Shown here piece after piece: positions 1-11,382 of a stretch of 64,000 bases of DNA. The number at the start of each line of letters is the position of its first letter. Position 1 is the stretch's first letter. Made by a program: the position numbers and the translations under genes. The notes under the pieces were generated by a model that was not told where the DNA came from, made no database searches, and saw only the letters and a list, made by a program, of their open reading frames with translations. The stretch covers positions 1 to 64,000 of the forward strand of contig JAQGLW010000020.1 in the NCBI GenBank assembly GCA_028292665.1, written 5' to 3'. The stretch comes from Herminiimonas sp. Its GTDB lineage: Bacteria; Pseudomonadota; Gammaproteobacteria; Burkholderiales; Burkholderiaceae_D.

Positions 1-1065
<1,065 letters not shown>

Positions 1066-1425
1066 ATGCAACGCATCATGCTGCGCGCCAAGCTGCACCG
1101 CGTCACCGTCACCGAATGCGTGCTCAATTACGAAGGGTCGTGCGGCATCGACGAAAACCTGCTGGACGCGGCCGATATCCGGGTCAATGAAAAAATCGAC
1201 ATTTACAACATCAACAACGGCGAACGGTTCTCGACGTACGCGATTGCCGGCCGGCGCGGCAGCGGCGCGATTTCGCTCAATGGCGCGGCCGCCCGGCTGG
1301 CGCAGCTGGGGGATTTGCTGATCATCTGCACCTATGGACCGATGAGCGATGAAGAAAGCGCGGCCTACCGGCCGAAGATTGCCTTTGTCGATGCAAACAA
1401 CCAGCTCACCGCACTGAAAAAATAA
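1066..1425 (+). CDS. panD: Aspartate 1-decarboxylase (pyruvoyl enzyme)
   Basis: The enzyme makes beta-alanine from aspartate for pantothenate and CoA synthesis. The 119-residue product starts [17 protein letters not shown] and has Gly24-Ser25 (in YEGSCGID), the self-cleavage site that creates the pyruvoyl group. Length is normal for the family (about 115-130). The ATG follows the pntA stop with no gap, and pntAb begins 11 bases after its stop, so panD sits inside the transhydrogenase operon and must be co-transcribed with it. There are no signs of damage. Confidence 0.95.
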   Translation: MQRIMLRAKLHRVTVTECVLNYEGSCGIDENLLDAADIRVNEKIDIYNINNGERFSTYAIAGRRGSGAISLNGAAARLAQLGDLLIICTYGPMSDEESAAYRPKIAFVDANNQLTALKK

Positions 1426-1436
1426 CAGGAGTCATC

Positions 1437-1766
1437 ATGGAAGTCAGCCATACCATTACCAATCTGATCATCTTCGTGCTCGCCATTTACGTCGGCTACC
1501 ACGTGGTGTGGACCGTCACGCCGGCGCTGCATACGCCGCTGATGGCGGTGACCAATGCGATTTCCGCCATCATCATCGTCGGCGCCATGCTCGCCGCCGG
1601 GCTGACCGACGGCCTGCTGGCGCAAGTCATGGGCACGCTGGCCGTGGCGCTGGCGGCGGTCAATGTGTTCGGCGGCTTCCTGGTGACGCAGCGGATGCTG
1701 GAAATGTTCAGGAAGAAAGAGCCGAAAGCCTTGTCCAAAACTGCCGGCGAGGGAGCACGCTCATGA
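1437..1766 (+). CDS. pntAb: NAD(P) transhydrogenase subunit alpha, part 2 (membrane)
   Basis: This small membrane subunit (109 residues) corresponds to the C-terminal transmembrane part of E. coli PntA. About three hydrophobic helices are visible ([19 protein letters not shown], then [15 protein letters not shown], then [19 protein letters not shown]). It ends in the typical basic tail [12 protein letters not shown]. Together with pntA and pntB it forms the proton channel and catalytic complex. An AGGAGT ribosome site precedes the ATG. Its stop overlaps the pntB start in an ATGA arrangement, so translation is probably coupled. Confidence 0.93.
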   Translation: MEVSHTITNLIIFVLAIYVGYHVVWTVTPALHTPLMAVTNAISAIIIVGAMLAAGLTDGLLAQVMGTLAVALAAVNVFGGFLVTQRMLEMFRKKEPKALSKTAGEGARS

Positions 1767-3214
1767 GCATGAATTTCGTCAGCATGAACCTGGTGACGAT
1801 GCTGTATCTGATCGCCTCGGTATGCTTCATCCAGGCCCTGAAAGGCTTGTCCCATCCGTCGACGGCGCGGCGCGGCAATGCGTTCGGCATGAGCGGCATG
1901 GCCATTGCCGCCGTCACCACCGTCGTGCTGATCGTCAAACTCAAGTCGCAAGCCGGCGCCGGCCCCGGCATCGGGCTGTGGCTGGCGGCGGCGGGCGTGC
2001 TCGTCGGCGGCAGCATCGGCGCGGTGCTGGCGCGCAAAATCGAAATGACCCGGATGCCGGAACTGGTGGCGGCGATGCACTCGCTGATCGGTCTGGCGGC
2101 GGTCTGCATCGCGGTGGCGGCGGTGGCCGAACCGTGGGCCTTCAATATCGTCGGGCCGGGCGAAGCGATTCCGCTGGGCAACCGGCTGGAATTATTCATC
2201 GGCACCTTTGTCGGGGCGATCACCTTCTCGGGGTCGGTCATCGCGTTCGGCAAGCTGTCGGGCAAATACAAGTTCCGGCTGTTCCAGGGAGCGCCGGTCA
2301 GTTTCCGGGGCCAGCATTTCGTCAATCTGGTGCTGGCGGTGGCGATGCTCGGGTTCGGCATCCTGTTTTGCCTGACGCAGGCCTGGCTGCCGTTCGTGCT
2401 GATGGCGGCGCTGGCCTTTGCGCTCGGGGTGTTGATCATCATCCCGATCGGCGGCGCCGACATGCCGGTGGTGGTGTCGATGTTGAACAGTTATTCGGGC
2501 TGGGCGGCGGCCGGGATCGGCTTCTCGCTCAACAACGCGATGCTGATCATCGCCGGGTCGCTGGTGGGGTCCTCCGGTGCGATTCTGTCGTACATCATGT
2601 GCAAGGCGATGAACCGGTCGTTCTTCAATGTGCTGCTGGGCGGGTTCGGCGGCGATGCGGCGGCGGCGGGCGGCGACGCGCAGGTGCAGCGGCCGGTCAA
2701 ATCCGGTTCGGCCGACGATGCGGCGTTCCTGATGAGCAATGCCGAAACCGTCATCATCGTGCCGGGGTACGGGCTGGCGGTGGCGCGGGCGCAGCATGCG
2801 CTGAAGGAATTGACCGAGAAGCTCACGCACAAGGGGGTGACGGTGAAATATGCGATCCATCCGGTGGCCGGGCGCATGCCGGGGCACATGAACGTGTTGC
2901 TGGCGGAAGCGGAAGTGCCGTACGACCAGGTGTTCGAGATGGAGGACATCAACAGCGAATTCGGGCAGGCCGACGTGGTGCTGGTGCTGGGGGCCAACGA
3001 TGTGGTGAATCCGGCGGCGAAGGATCCGAAATCGCCGATTGCGGGCATGCCGATTCTGGAAGCGTACAAGGCCAAGACGGTGATTGTGAACAAGCGGTCG
3101 ATGGCGGCCGGGTATGCGGGGCTGGACAATGAACTGTTTTACATGGACAAGACGATGATGGTGTTCGGCGATGCGAAGAAAGTGATCGAGGAGATGGTCA
3201 AGGCGGTCGAGTGA
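1763..3214 (+). CDS. pntB: NAD(P) transhydrogenase subunit beta
   Basis: PntB (483 residues) carries most of the transmembrane proton path and the NADP(H)-binding domain III. The N-terminal two thirds are hydrophobic helices (for example [17 protein letters not shown]). The soluble C-terminal domain has [18 protein letters not shown], the GYGLA NADP loop, [18 protein letters not shown] and [13 protein letters not shown], all PntB hallmarks. The ATG at 1763 was chosen because it overlaps the pntAb stop and matches the usual PntB N-terminus; the frame is open further upstream but that stretch reads inside pntAb. The gene ends before a bidirectional terminator. Confidence 0.95.
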   Translation: MSMNFVSMNLVTMLYLIASVCFIQALKGLSHPSTARRGNAFGMSGMAIAAVTTVVLIVKLKSQAGAGPGIGLWLAAAGVLVGGSIGAVLARKIEMTRMPELVAAMHSLIGLAAVCIAVAAVAEPWAFNIVGPGEAIPLGNRLELFIGTFVGAITFSGSVIAFGKLSGKYKFRLFQGAPVSFRGQHFVNLVLAVAMLGFGILFCLTQAWLPFVLMAALAFALGVLIIIPIGGADMPVVVSMLNSYSGWAAAGIGFSLNNAMLIIAGSLVGSSGAILSYIMCKAMNRSFFNVLLGGFGGDAAAAGGDAQVQRPVKSGSADDAAFLMSNAETVIIVPGYGLAVARAQHALKELTEKLTHKGVTVKYAIHPVAGRMPGHMNVLLAEAEVPYDQVFEMEDINSEFGQADVVLVLGANDVVNPAAKDPKSPIAGMPILEAYKAKTVIVNKRSMAAGYAGLDNELFYMDKTMMVFGDAKKVIEEMVKAVE

Positions 3215-3253
3215 GGGTGTGATGGCGGCCCTTGCATGGGCCGCAGTAAAAGC

Positions 3254-3288
3254 AAAAGCCGCAGGCGCGACAAGCGCATGCGGCTTTT
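3254..3288. terminator. Bidirectional intrinsic terminator between pntB and ubiH
   Basis: AAAAGCCGCA at 3254-3263 pairs with TGCGGCTTTT at 3279-3288, giving a 10-bp stem with an A run on one side and a T run on the other. It lies between convergent genes, so it can stop transcription from both sides. Confidence 0.85.
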
Positions 3289-4425
3289 TTATCTGCGGCC
3301 GAACATCATCTGCTCGGCCAGCATCCGCTTGGCAGGCTTGAACGCATCGACGATTCCGAGCGAAAGTCCAAGCAAGGTCTGGGTCACTGCGCCTTCCGGC
3401 GCGCCGGCGAATACGCGCGCCATGGCATCGGTCAGATGAATGGTCAGGCTGCGGTCGGACCGGCGGCTTCGCGCGAATCGCTCCAGCATCCCGGGCGAAG
3501 CCTGTTGCGCCAGCAGCCGTGCCAGTACCGCAGCATCGCGCAAGCCGAGATTGAGGCCCTGACCTGCCACCGGATGCAGGGTTTGCGCTGCGTTGCCGAT
3601 GGCGACCGTTCTCGCCGATAGCGCCGGACGCGCATTCAGCCCCAGAAGATAGGCGCTGCGCTGCGTGACGCTGATGAAGCGGCCCAGACGCGAACCGAAT
3701 GCCTGTTGCAGTTGGTCCAGAAAAGCCGCGTCCGGCAACATGATCAGTTTTTCGGCAGTGATCGGCCTCGTACACCATACCAGCGCATAACCGTCATCCT
3801 GCGGCAATAACGCCAACGGGCCCTCATCGGTGAACCGTTCGAATGCACGGTGTGCGATCGGTGCGGTGGAGACTACCTGTGCGACGATCGCGGTCTGATC
3901 GTAGTCGCGGCGCAATGACTTTGCCGTCTGCCCGGAGAACACGCCGCCTTCGGCCTGTACCGCGATATCCGCAGTGAATTGGCGGCCATCGGCAAGCCGC
4001 AATTCAACCGCATCCTTTTGTTCGCTGGCGGAAGCCAAGTGTGCCGGACGGAATTGCGTGATGCCTGTTTGACTGCTGGCGGCGGCAAGCGCCGCCGCCA
4101 GCGCGCCGTAACGGGTGACGTAGCCAAGCGCAGGCAATGCGTAATCCTTGCAGTCGATCAGCGTGCGGCCGAAATGGCCTCGGCGCGATACATGAATCTG
4201 CGCAATCGGATTGGCGGCTGCCGGCCACGCGCCGACTTCTTCGAGAATCTGCCGGCTGCCATAGGACAGTGCGATCGAGCGCGGATCTTTTGCGGTCTGA
4301 TCGATTGTCTTGCCGTCGATCAGCGCAATGCGGTTCGGCTCGGTTCCGTGCCTGACCAGCAGCGCCGCAAGCGCCATGCCGACAGGCCCGGCGCCGCAGA
4401 TGGCGATATCGAAGTCGGTTGTCAT
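3289..4425 (-). CDS. ubiH: FAD-dependent monooxygenase of the UbiH/UbiF/VisC family
   Basis: This is probably a ubiquinone-biosynthesis aromatic-ring hydroxylase acting with FAD on polyprenylated intermediates at the membrane. The 378-residue protein begins with the dinucleotide fold ICGAGPVGMALAALLVRHG (about residues 8-28). It has the second FAD motif GNAAQTLHPVAGQGLNLGLRD near residue 290. It is slightly short for UbiH (about 390-400). UbiH, UbiF and UbiI are hard to separate by eye, so the symbol is a family-level choice. It sits 10 bases after pepP, the classic pepP-ubiH pairing known from enterobacteria, and reads leftward into the shared terminator. Confidence 0.85.
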   Translation of the reverse strand: MTTDFDIAICGAGPVGMALAALLVRHGTEPNRIALIDGKTIDQTAKDPRSIALSYGSRQILEEVGAWPAAANPIAQIHVSRRGHFGRTLIDCKDYALPALGYVTRYGALAAALAAASSQTGITQFRPAHLASASEQKDAVELRLADGRQFTADIAVQAEGGVFSGQTAKSLRRDYDQTAIVAQVVSTAPIAHRAFERFTDEGPLALLPQDDGYALVWCTRPITAEKLIMLPDAAFLDQLQQAFGSRLGRFISVTQRSAYLLGLNARPALSARTVAIGNAAQTLHPVAGQGLNLGLRDAAVLARLLAQQASPGMLERFARSRRSDRSLTIHLTDAMARVFAGAPEGAVTQTLLGLSLGIVDAFKPAKRMLAEQMMFGRR

Positions 4426-4435
4426 CGCAAGGAAA

Positions 4436-5767
4436 TCATTGTTTCATCGTTGCTTCGATATCGGCCACTGTTTTAGGTGCGGCGCTCGTGATGATCTCGC
4501 AGCCGTTTGCCGTCACCAGCGCATCGTCTTCAATGCGGATGCCGATGTGCCAGAACTGTTCCGGCACGCCTTCGGCCGGCCGCACGTAGATGCCGGGCTC
4601 GACGGTCAGTGCCATCCCCGGCTGCAGCGTGCGCCACGGCTTTTCTTCACCGGCCGGCGCCGGATCGCGATATTCGCCGACATCATGCACATCCATCCCG
4701 ATCCAATGGCCGGTGCGATGCATGTAGAACTGGCGGTAATCGCCTTTGCCGATCACGTCGTCCAGCGTGCCGACTTTCTTCCTGTCGAGCAAACCGGTGT
4801 CCAGCATGCCTTGGGCCAGCACCCGGACCGCCGCATCATGGCCGTCGGTAAAACGCTTGCCCGGCCTGATTTCGGCAATCGCCGCCGCCTGCGCGGCGAG
4901 AACGATTTCATACAGGGTTTTTTGCGGACCGGAGAACCTGCCGTTGGCCGGGTAGGTGCGGGTAATATCGGATGCATAGCCGTCCAGTTCGCAACCGGCG
5001 TCGATCAGAACCAGATCGCCATCCCGCAGTACCGCGTCGCCGGCGCGGTAATGCAGCACGCAGGCATTGGCGCCGGTCGCAACGATCGACGTGTAGGCGG
5101 GAAATTGCGAACCGTTTTTGCGGAACTCGTGCAGCAGTTCGGCCTCGATCTGATATTCATGCAAACCGGGACGCGAGACACGCATCGCGCGGGCATGGGC
5201 TTCGCCGGAAATCGCGGCGGCGCGTTTCATGATCGCGATTTCGTCGGCATCCTTGATCAGACGCATTTCGTTCAACAATACATGCACATCGTATGCGCCG
5301 GCAGGAGCGGTAATGCCCGCGCGTGCCTGGGCTCGCACGGCTTGCAGCCAAGTCTGCATTTGCGCATCGAGTTGCGCATCACTGCCGAGCGCGTAAAAAA
5401 TCGCCGGTGCGTTCGCCATCAATTTTGGCATTTCAACATCCAGCTCATCGATCGCGAACGCGGCATCGAAGCCGAATTTTTCGCGCGCGGCTTCGGGGCC
5501 GTACCGATAGCCGTCCCAAATCTCGCGCTCGATATTTTTGTCGCGGCAAAAAAGAATCGACCGGTTGGTCTTGCCGGCGATCAGCACGACCACCGCTTCC
5601 GGTTCGGTAAAGCCGGACAGATAATAAAAATAGCTGTCGTGACGGTACGGATAATCGGCATCACTGTTGCGCATCACTTCGGGTGCGGTCGGGATGACGG
5701 CGACGCCGCCGCCCTTGGCATTCATCAGGGCGATCAGCGCTGCGCGTCGGGTTGCATACGGTTTCAT
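4436..5767 (-). CDS. pepP: Xaa-Pro aminopeptidase (aminopeptidase P)
   Basis: A cytoplasmic metallopeptidase that removes N-terminal residues preceding proline. The 443-residue protein has the N-terminal aminopeptidase-P domain followed by a pita-bread M24 domain. Visible metal-site blocks are LIDAGCELDGYASDITRTY (two Asp ligands), HRTGHWIGMDVHDVG (His ligand), LTVEPGIYV (Glu) and IGIRIEDDALV (Glu). The length matches E. coli PepP (441). Its start overlaps the murU stop in an ATGA arrangement, so amgK-murU-pepP-ubiH look like one leftward operon. Confidence 0.93.
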   Translation of the reverse strand: MKPYATRRAALIALMNAKGGGVAVIPTAPEVMRNSDADYPYRHDSYFYYLSGFTEPEAVVVLIAGKTNRSILFCRDKNIEREIWDGYRYGPEAAREKFGFDAAFAIDELDVEMPKLMANAPAIFYALGSDAQLDAQMQTWLQAVRAQARAGITAPAGAYDVHVLLNEMRLIKDADEIAIMKRAAAISGEAHARAMRVSRPGLHEYQIEAELLHEFRKNGSQFPAYTSIVATGANACVLHYRAGDAVLRDGDLVLIDAGCELDGYASDITRTYPANGRFSGPQKTLYEIVLAAQAAAIAEIRPGKRFTDGHDAAVRVLAQGMLDTGLLDRKKVGTLDDVIGKGDYRQFYMHRTGHWIGMDVHDVGEYRDPAPAGEEKPWRTLQPGMALTVEPGIYVRPAEGVPEQFWHIGIRIEDDALVTANGCEIITSAAPKTVADIEATMKQ

Positions 5768-6483
5768 CAGCGGATTCCTTGGGTTAGAGGTGCATTCAGT
5801 TGCGCCAGTCGTTCCGCAGTGCCGACATCGGTCCAGTCGCCGCGGTACACTTCGCCGCCGACCTGGCCGCGCGCTGCATATTCGCGCAAAATCGGTGCGA
5901 GCCTGGCCGATTCGCCCGGCGTCACTCCATCGAACATCTGCGGCCGATAGACGCCGATGCCGGAGAACGTATAGCGCGGGTCGCCGTCGTTTGCGATTGA
6001 AAAATTGTTCAGCGCAAAGTCGCCTTGCAGGTTATGCACAGGATTCTTGACAAGATACAGCCAAGCCGCATCGCGTTTATCGACCGGATGCGGATTGCCC
6101 CATACGTCGTTGTCTTCCAGCGTGTCTTTCACCTGCCTGAAATCGAAGTGCGGACAATAGATGTCGGCCGCAAGCGCCAGAAACGGCGCATCGCCGAGCA
6201 GATGGCGCGCCTTGGCGATGCCGCCTGCGGTTTCCAGCGCGGTTCCTTCGGACGAATAAGCAATGCGGGCGCCGAACTGCGTGCCGTCGCCCAGCGCATC
6301 CTCGATCATTTGACCCAGGTGGGCATGATTGATGACCAGATCGGTAATTCCGGCGCGCACCAGGTTCAGGATGTGCCAGACGATCAACGGGCGGCCGCGT
6401 ATTTTCAGCAGCGGCTTGGGGCAGGAATCGGTCAGCGGACGCATTCTTTCGCCGCGGCCGGCGGCAAAAATCATGGCTTTCAT
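5767..6483 (-). CDS. murU: N-acetylmuramate alpha-1-phosphate uridylyltransferase
   Basis: A nucleotidyltransferase that converts MurNAc-1-phosphate and UTP to UDP-MurNAc in the cell-wall recycling route that bypasses de novo synthesis (known from Pseudomonas). The N-terminus MKAMIFAAGRGERMRPLTD holds the nucleotide-binding signature GxGxRMxPLT, followed by PKPLLKIRGRPLI. The ATG at 6483 is preferred over an in-frame GTG nine bases upstream, because a GAGTG ribosome site lies at good spacing before it. The product has 238 residues. Direct adjacency to amgK, its kinase partner, supports MurU over a generic sugar-phosphate nucleotidyltransferase. Confidence 0.9.
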   Translation of the reverse strand: MKAMIFAAGRGERMRPLTDSCPKPLLKIRGRPLIVWHILNLVRAGITDLVINHAHLGQMIEDALGDGTQFGARIAYSSEGTALETAGGIAKARHLLGDAPFLALAADIYCPHFDFRQVKDTLEDNDVWGNPHPVDKRDAAWLYLVKNPVHNLQGDFALNNFSIANDGDPRYTFSGIGVYRPQMFDGVTPGESARLAPILREYAARGQVGGEVYRGDWTDVGTAERLAQLNAPLTQGIR

Positions 6484-6543
6484 TTTCGGCACTCTATTTA
6501 TTCGACAACAGACGGGTCCTGCAGGTCGCGGATCGCTCCTGCA

Positions 6544-7569
6544 TCAGAACGTATAACCGACTTGCGGCGCTTTTTCCTCCAGTGCGTCCAGCAGGCGCAC
6601 CAGCGGCATCAACTCCTTATAGCGCCTGGCGGCATTGCGCGTGTATTCCATCACGAGCGGCAGGTCTTTCAGATAGGCATCCTTGCCGTCGCGATGATAG
6701 AGCCGCGCGAAAATGCCCAGAACCTTCAAGTGGCGCTGCACTCCCATGAATTCAAAATCCCGGTAGAACGCGTCGATATCCGGATTGACCGGCAATCCGG
6801 CCCGCCTGGCGCCTTCCCAGTAGCGGATCGCCCAGTCCAGCACCATCTCTTCGTCCCACTGGATATACGCGTCGCGCAGCAGGGAAACCAGGTCGTAGGT
6901 TATCGGTCCGTATACCGCGTCCTGAAAGTCGAGTATGCCCGGATTGCCTTTGCCGAGCACCATCAGGTTGCGCGAATGATAGTCGCGGTGTACGAATACC
7001 TGCGGCTGGGCAAGGTTATTGGCGAGCAGCACGTCGAATACTTTATTCAACTCCAGTGTCTGCGCCTCGGTCATCGCGGCGCCCAGATGCTTGTCGATAT
7101 ACCATTCCGGAAACAGCATCAGTTCGCGCAACAGCAGCGCACGATCGTATTCAGGCAGCACATCGGGCCGGCTCTGTACCTGGATCAGCACCAATGCATC
7201 GATTGCATCCAGATAAAGCTTGTTCGCAGTGTCGTTGTTAAGCTCCTGCAAATAAGTGGTCGATCCCAGATCGGACAGCAACAGGAATCCGCGTTCGGCA
7301 TCCTGAGCCAGGATGTGCGGCACGGATACGCCGGTCTGACCGAATACCTCGGCCACATGGATGAATGGACGCACATCCTCCTGCGGCGGCGGCGCGTCCA
7401 TCGCGATATATGTGGCGCCATCGACGCCGTCGACCCGGAAATATCGCCGGAAACTGGCATCGGAAGACGCCGGCCGGAGCGAATCGGGCCGGATGGACGG
7501 AGAGGGCAGGGCGGCAAGCCATTGCTGTAATTGTGTCAGACGAATATCGGTAGTGGTTGGCAAAGACAT
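6544..7569 (-). CDS. amgK: N-acetylmuramate/N-acetylglucosamine anomeric kinase
   Basis: A choline-kinase-like phosphotransferase (341 residues) that phosphorylates the anomeric carbon of MurNAc and GlcNAc during peptidoglycan recycling. The catalytic loop HRDYHSRNLMVLG and the metal-binding LDFQDAVYGPITYDL are visible in the middle of the protein. The N-terminal ASSDASFRRYFRV segment is typical of the family. It is followed 60 bases later by murU on the same strand, the canonical pair. It diverges from lptD across about 100 bases that should contain both promoters. Confidence 0.9.
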   Translation of the reverse strand: MSLPTTTDIRLTQLQQWLAALPSPSIRPDSLRPASSDASFRRYFRVDGVDGATYIAMDAPPPQEDVRPFIHVAEVFGQTGVSVPHILAQDAERGFLLLSDLGSTTYLQELNNDTANKLYLDAIDALVLIQVQSRPDVLPEYDRALLLRELMLFPEWYIDKHLGAAMTEAQTLELNKVFDVLLANNLAQPQVFVHRDYHSRNLMVLGKGNPGILDFQDAVYGPITYDLVSLLRDAYIQWDEEMVLDWAIRYWEGARRAGLPVNPDIDAFYRDFEFMGVQRHLKVLGIFARLYHRDGKDAYLKDLPLVMEYTRNAARRYKELMPLVRLLDALEEKAPQVGYTF

Positions 7570-7670
7570 GGAACGGCCCAGGTAATCCGGTTGAGAGGCG
7601 GTGAGTTCCCATATAATAAGGGATTCAATTCAAAAAAACGCCTTCCTATGGTATCCAATTTTTCCTTTTC

Positions 7671-9875
7671 ATGATCCGGCCTCTACCATTTCTTCATTCC
7701 AGGCGTTTGTTTCGTATATTGACGGTAGCCGTTACGGCGGTGTCGCTGCCGACATTTGTCTCCGCGCAAACCAATGCGAACCGGAGCAAAACGGACGACA
7801 AGGATGCGCCGACGACGCTGGGTGCGGAGCGGATGACCGGCCGTCCCGATCGGGATGTGATTCTCGAGAAAGATGCCGAAATCACCCGGGGGCAAACCAC
7901 GCTCAATGCCGACCGGGCGACTTACAACATTGTCGAAGATGAAGTGGAAGCCACCGGGCATGTGCGGATGAAGCGCTTCGGCGACCGGTATACCGGCGAC
8001 GAACTGAAATTGAAAATGGATACCGGGCAAGGTTATGTGTCCAATCCCACCTACAAGCTGGAACTCAACAATGCGCAAGGGAAAGCCGATCGGATCGATT
8101 TTGAATCGCAGGACCAGGCGCGGGTGACGGAAGGCACATACAGTACTTGTGAAGGCCCGGATCCCGATTGGTACATCAAATCGCGCACGCTCAATCTCGA
8201 TACCGGCAGGGATATCGGCTCGACATCGAAGGCCATCATCTATTTCAAAGGTGTGCCGATTCTCGGTACGCCGTACATGTCCTTTCCGTTGTCGGATGCG
8301 CGCAAGTCGGGCTTCCTGCCGCCCACGATCGGCACCACCAACCGTGGCGGTCTCGAAATTTCGGTGCCGTATTATTTCAACATCGCGCCGAATCGCGATT
8401 TGACCCTGTATCCGAAAATCATTTCCCAGCGCGGTTTGCAGCTTGGCGCCGAGGGCCGCTACCTGGGGGAAAGCTATGCCGGCGACACCAAGGTCGAAAG
8501 CCTGCTGCATGATCGATTGACCGGCACCAACCGTTATGCGATTTCATCGACGCATACGCAGACCTTCGCCCCGGGGCTGACATTTTCATCGAATCTCAAT
8601 GCGGCCTCGGACGATAATTATCCGAACGATTTTCCGAGCACGATCACGACTGCGTCGCAGCGCCTGTTATCGCGCGACATGAGCCTGAGCTACTCCGGAT
8701 CGTACTGGAGTACGTCGGTGCACGCGTCGAACTATCAGGTGCTGCAGGATCCGGCCGCGCCGATCGCACTTCCCTATGCTCGCTTGCCGCAACTGACGTT
8801 GCAGGCGGGACGCCAGAACGTCAACGGATTTGACTGGTCGGCTTATTCGGAATTTACCCGGTTCTGGCATCCGGATCTGGTGCGCGGCGATCGCTTTGTC
8901 GTGAATCCGCGGATTTCCTATCCGATTATACGGCCCGGCTATTTTGTAACGCCGAGCCTGTCCCTGAATGCAACGACTTACAGTCTTGCCAATACGGCGC
9001 CGGGAGCATCGTCTAACTTTACAAGAGTGCTGCCGACGATGTCGGTCGACAGCGGATTGGTCTTCGAACGCGATACGACTTTTTTGGGCAAGCCGGCAAC
9101 ACAGACGCTGGAACCGCACCTTTTTTACGTTTATACTCCGTTTCGCGACCAAAGCCAGTTTCCGAATTTCGATACCAGTTTGGCGGACTTCAATTTCTCG
9201 CAAATTTTTAGTGAAAACCGCTACAGCGGATATGATCGCATCAGCGATGCCAATCAACTGACCGCTGCGGTGGTTTCACGCTATATCGAAGAGTCGGGCG
9301 TGGAGCGCATGCGTTTTGCGCTGGCTCAGCGCTTCAACTTTACCCAGCCGCGCGTTGCATTAAGCCCCACCAGTGAAGTAAGCCGTTCCGACTTGCTGGC
9401 ATCCGCTTCGGGGCAAGTGACGTCGACCTTGAGCACTGACGTCAACATGCAATACAGTCAAAGCTCGCGCAGCCTGGTTCGCGCCAACTACGGCGTGCGC
9501 TGGCAACCCGAGCCCAAGCACGTGCTTAATCTGGCGTATCGGCGCGACGTGCGCGAGGAACTTGCCGTTGCCGACAGGATCAAGCAATTCGAGGTTTCAG
9601 GACAATGGCCGGTCGCAAGTCGCTGGTATGCTGTCGGACGTGTAAATTATTCGATACCCGACAGTAAAGTTGCGGAAGGGTTGCTCGGCATGGAGTACAA
9701 GGCGGATTGCTGGATATTCCGGATAGTCGCCCAGCGTACGCCGACTGCGGCCGGCGTGGCGACATCTTCGCTATTTTTCCAGCTTGAATTAAACGGTTTA
9801 TCCAAACTGGGTTCCAATCCGTTGAACGCACTGAGAAGCAGCGTGCCTGGTTATCAGATGGTTAATCGGCCTTGA
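7671..9875 (+). CDS. lptD: LPS-assembly outer-membrane protein LptD
   Basis: LptD inserts lipopolysaccharide into the outer leaflet of the outer membrane together with LptE. The 734-residue precursor has a signal peptide (positively charged start, then RILTVAVTAVSLPTFVSAQ). An OstA-type periplasmic beta-jellyroll follows (about residues 55-160; ILEKDAEITRGQTTLNADRA). The large C-terminal domain has alternating aromatic strands typical of a 26-stranded barrel. It is somewhat shorter than E. coli LptD (784). It is followed by surA, whose product folds LptD, a widespread gene order. Confidence 0.95.
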   Translation: MIRPLPFLHSRRLFRILTVAVTAVSLPTFVSAQTNANRSKTDDKDAPTTLGAERMTGRPDRDVILEKDAEITRGQTTLNADRATYNIVEDEVEATGHVRMKRFGDRYTGDELKLKMDTGQGYVSNPTYKLELNNAQGKADRIDFESQDQARVTEGTYSTCEGPDPDWYIKSRTLNLDTGRDIGSTSKAIIYFKGVPILGTPYMSFPLSDARKSGFLPPTIGTTNRGGLEISVPYYFNIAPNRDLTLYPKIISQRGLQLGAEGRYLGESYAGDTKVESLLHDRLTGTNRYAISSTHTQTFAPGLTFSSNLNAASDDNYPNDFPSTITTASQRLLSRDMSLSYSGSYWSTSVHASNYQVLQDPAAPIALPYARLPQLTLQAGRQNVNGFDWSAYSEFTRFWHPDLVRGDRFVVNPRISYPIIRPGYFVTPSLSLNATTYSLANTAPGASSNFTRVLPTMSVDSGLVFERDTTFLGKPATQTLEPHLFYVYTPFRDQSQFPNFDTSLADFNFSQIFSENRYSGYDRISDANQLTAAVVSRYIEESGVERMRFALAQRFNFTQPRVALSPTSEVSRSDLLASASGQVTSTLSTDVNMQYSQSSRSLVRANYGVRWQPEPKHVLNLAYRRDVREELAVADRIKQFEVSGQWPVASRWYAVGRVNYSIPDSKVAEGLLGMEYKADCWIFRIVAQRTPTAAGVATSSLFFQLELNGLSKLGSNPLNALRSSVPGYQMVNRP

Positions 9876-9893
9876 CCATACCCTTGACGATGC

Positions 9894-9925
9894 AACCGTA
9901 ACAACGTAACCGTAACAACGTAACC
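9894..9925. repeat. Short tandem repeat in the lptD-surA gap
   Basis: The 14-base unit AACCGTAACAACGT occurs twice head to tail (9894-9907, 9908-9921) plus a 4-base partial third copy. It fills most of the short lptD-surA spacer. No function is evident; it is prone to slippage length change. Confidence 0.8.
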
Positions 9926-9946
9926 TTTAACGAATCACGCTAACTC

Positions 9947-11371
9947 ATGACTACTTTTCACGCTATGCGCAATCTCTGCAATCCAATCCGGCGCAACAAG
10001 CTTGCGCTTGCCCTTGCCCTGCTGTGTGTAACGGTCAGTGCGATGCCCGGCGCCTGGGCGCAAGCCGCGACAAGCGGAGTCCAGTCCGCAGCGCCGCCCG
10101 GCGATCAAAAGCGGGTACGCGTGGTCGATACCATCGTTGCCGTCGTCAACAGTGAAGTGATTACCTCCCAGGAATTGGAAGAGCGGATGGTCACGATCGA
10201 GCGCCGGATGAAAAATCAAGGCATCGCAGTCCCGCCGCGAGCCGAACTCCAGAAGCAAGTGCTGGAGCGCCTGATCGTCGACCGCGCACAAATGCAGCTG
10301 GCGAAAGAAACAGGCATTCGGGTCGATGACATCATGCTCGATCGCGCCGTTGCCCGCATTGCCGAACAAAACAAGATGTCGCTGCAGGATTTTCGCAACC
10401 GGCTGGAACATGAAGGCACGCCGTTCGCCCGCTTTCGCGAGGAAATCCGCGAAGAAATCACCATGCAGCGCTTGCGCGAACGCGAAGTCGACAACAAGAT
10501 CCAGATCACCGAATCGGAAGTCGATAATTTTATTGCAGCCAGTGCCGGTACCGCGCAAGACGCACCGCAGGAGTTGAATCTCGCGCAAATCCTGGTGCGT
10601 ATCCCGGAAAACGCAACGGCCGATCAGATCGCGCAACGCCGGCAACGGGCGGAAGAAGCATGGCAGCAACTGAAGACAGGCAGCGATTTTGCCAAAGTCG
10701 CGGCGACTTATTCCGATGCAAGCGACGGCCTGCAGGGCGGCGATCTCGGCTGGCGTACCCAGGAGCGGCTGCCGCAGCTGTTCATCGATGCAACCGCCGG
10801 CCTGAAACCCGGTGAAGTATCTGCTATAGTCAAGAGCGCCAACGGTTTTCACATTCTGAAGCTGGTCGGCAAGCGCAGTCCCAGCCTGGTAAGAACCGGT
10901 GCAGCCGCGCCCGCAGTGCAACAGACGCATGCGCGCCATATCCTGATCAAGGTCAATCAGGTCGTTTCGTCGACTGAAGCGCGGCGCAAGCTGGTCGAGC
11001 TGAAAGAGCGCCTCGACAACAATGCGGCAAAATTCGAGGATCTCGCCAAATTGTATTCGAACGATTTGTCGGCATCCAAGGGCGGCGATCTCGGCTGGAT
11101 CTATCCCGGCGATACGGTGCCGGAATTCGAGCGTGCAATGAATGCACTGCAGCCGGGTCAGATCAGTGAACCGATCGAATCGCCGTTCGGCTATCACCTG
11201 ATCCAGGTGCTGGAACGCAAGACCGACGACGTATCGCAAGAGCGCCAGCGACTGCTGGCGCGCCAGACCATCCGCGAACGCAAGCTGGAAGAGGCGACCG
11301 AGGATTGGCTGCGCCAGCTGCGCGATCGCGCGTATGTCGAATACCGGTTCGACGACAATGCCTCGCGCTGA
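9947..11371 (+). CDS. surA: Periplasmic chaperone and peptidyl-prolyl isomerase SurA
   Basis: SurA escorts outer-membrane proteins, including LptD, through the periplasm. The 474-residue precursor has a signal sequence ([21 protein letters not shown]). The SurA N-terminal chaperone domain follows ([19 protein letters not shown] onward). Two parvulin-type rotamase domains begin near residue 209 ([12 protein letters not shown]) and residue 326 ([12 protein letters not shown]); each carries the GGDLGW block. A C-terminal helix closes the protein. It is longer than E. coli SurA (428), as is common in betaproteobacteria. pdxA follows closely. Confidence 0.95.
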   Translation: MTTFHAMRNLCNPIRRNKLALALALLCVTVSAMPGAWAQAATSGVQSAAPPGDQKRVRVVDTIVAVVNSEVITSQELEERMVTIERRMKNQGIAVPPRAELQKQVLERLIVDRAQMQLAKETGIRVDDIMLDRAVARIAEQNKMSLQDFRNRLEHEGTPFARFREEIREEITMQRLREREVDNKIQITESEVDNFIAASAGTAQDAPQELNLAQILVRIPENATADQIAQRRQRAEEAWQQLKTGSDFAKVAATYSDASDGLQGGDLGWRTQERLPQLFIDATAGLKPGEVSAIVKSANGFHILKLVGKRSPSLVRTGAAAPAVQQTHARHILIKVNQVVSSTEARRKLVELKERLDNNAAKFEDLAKLYSNDLSASKGGDLGWIYPGDTVPEFERAMNALQPGQISEPIESPFGYHLIQVLERKTDDVSQERQRLLARQTIRERKLEEATEDWLRQLRDRAYVEYRFDDNASR

Positions 11372-11382
11372 TTGCCATTGCC

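Noticed and set aside
2192-3778. 528-codon minus-strand frame opposite pntB and ubiH
   Set aside because: It lies opposite firmly identified genes, is rich in Arg, His and Gln, and has no recognisable domain. It is a typical GC-rich shadow frame.
4310-5950. 546-codon plus-strand frame opposite pepP and murU
   Set aside because: Composition is odd and the opposite strand encodes clear enzymes. Shadow frame.
6025-7530. 501-codon plus-strand frame opposite murU/amgK
   Set aside because: Same reasons; the AmgK motifs read on the minus strand are intact.
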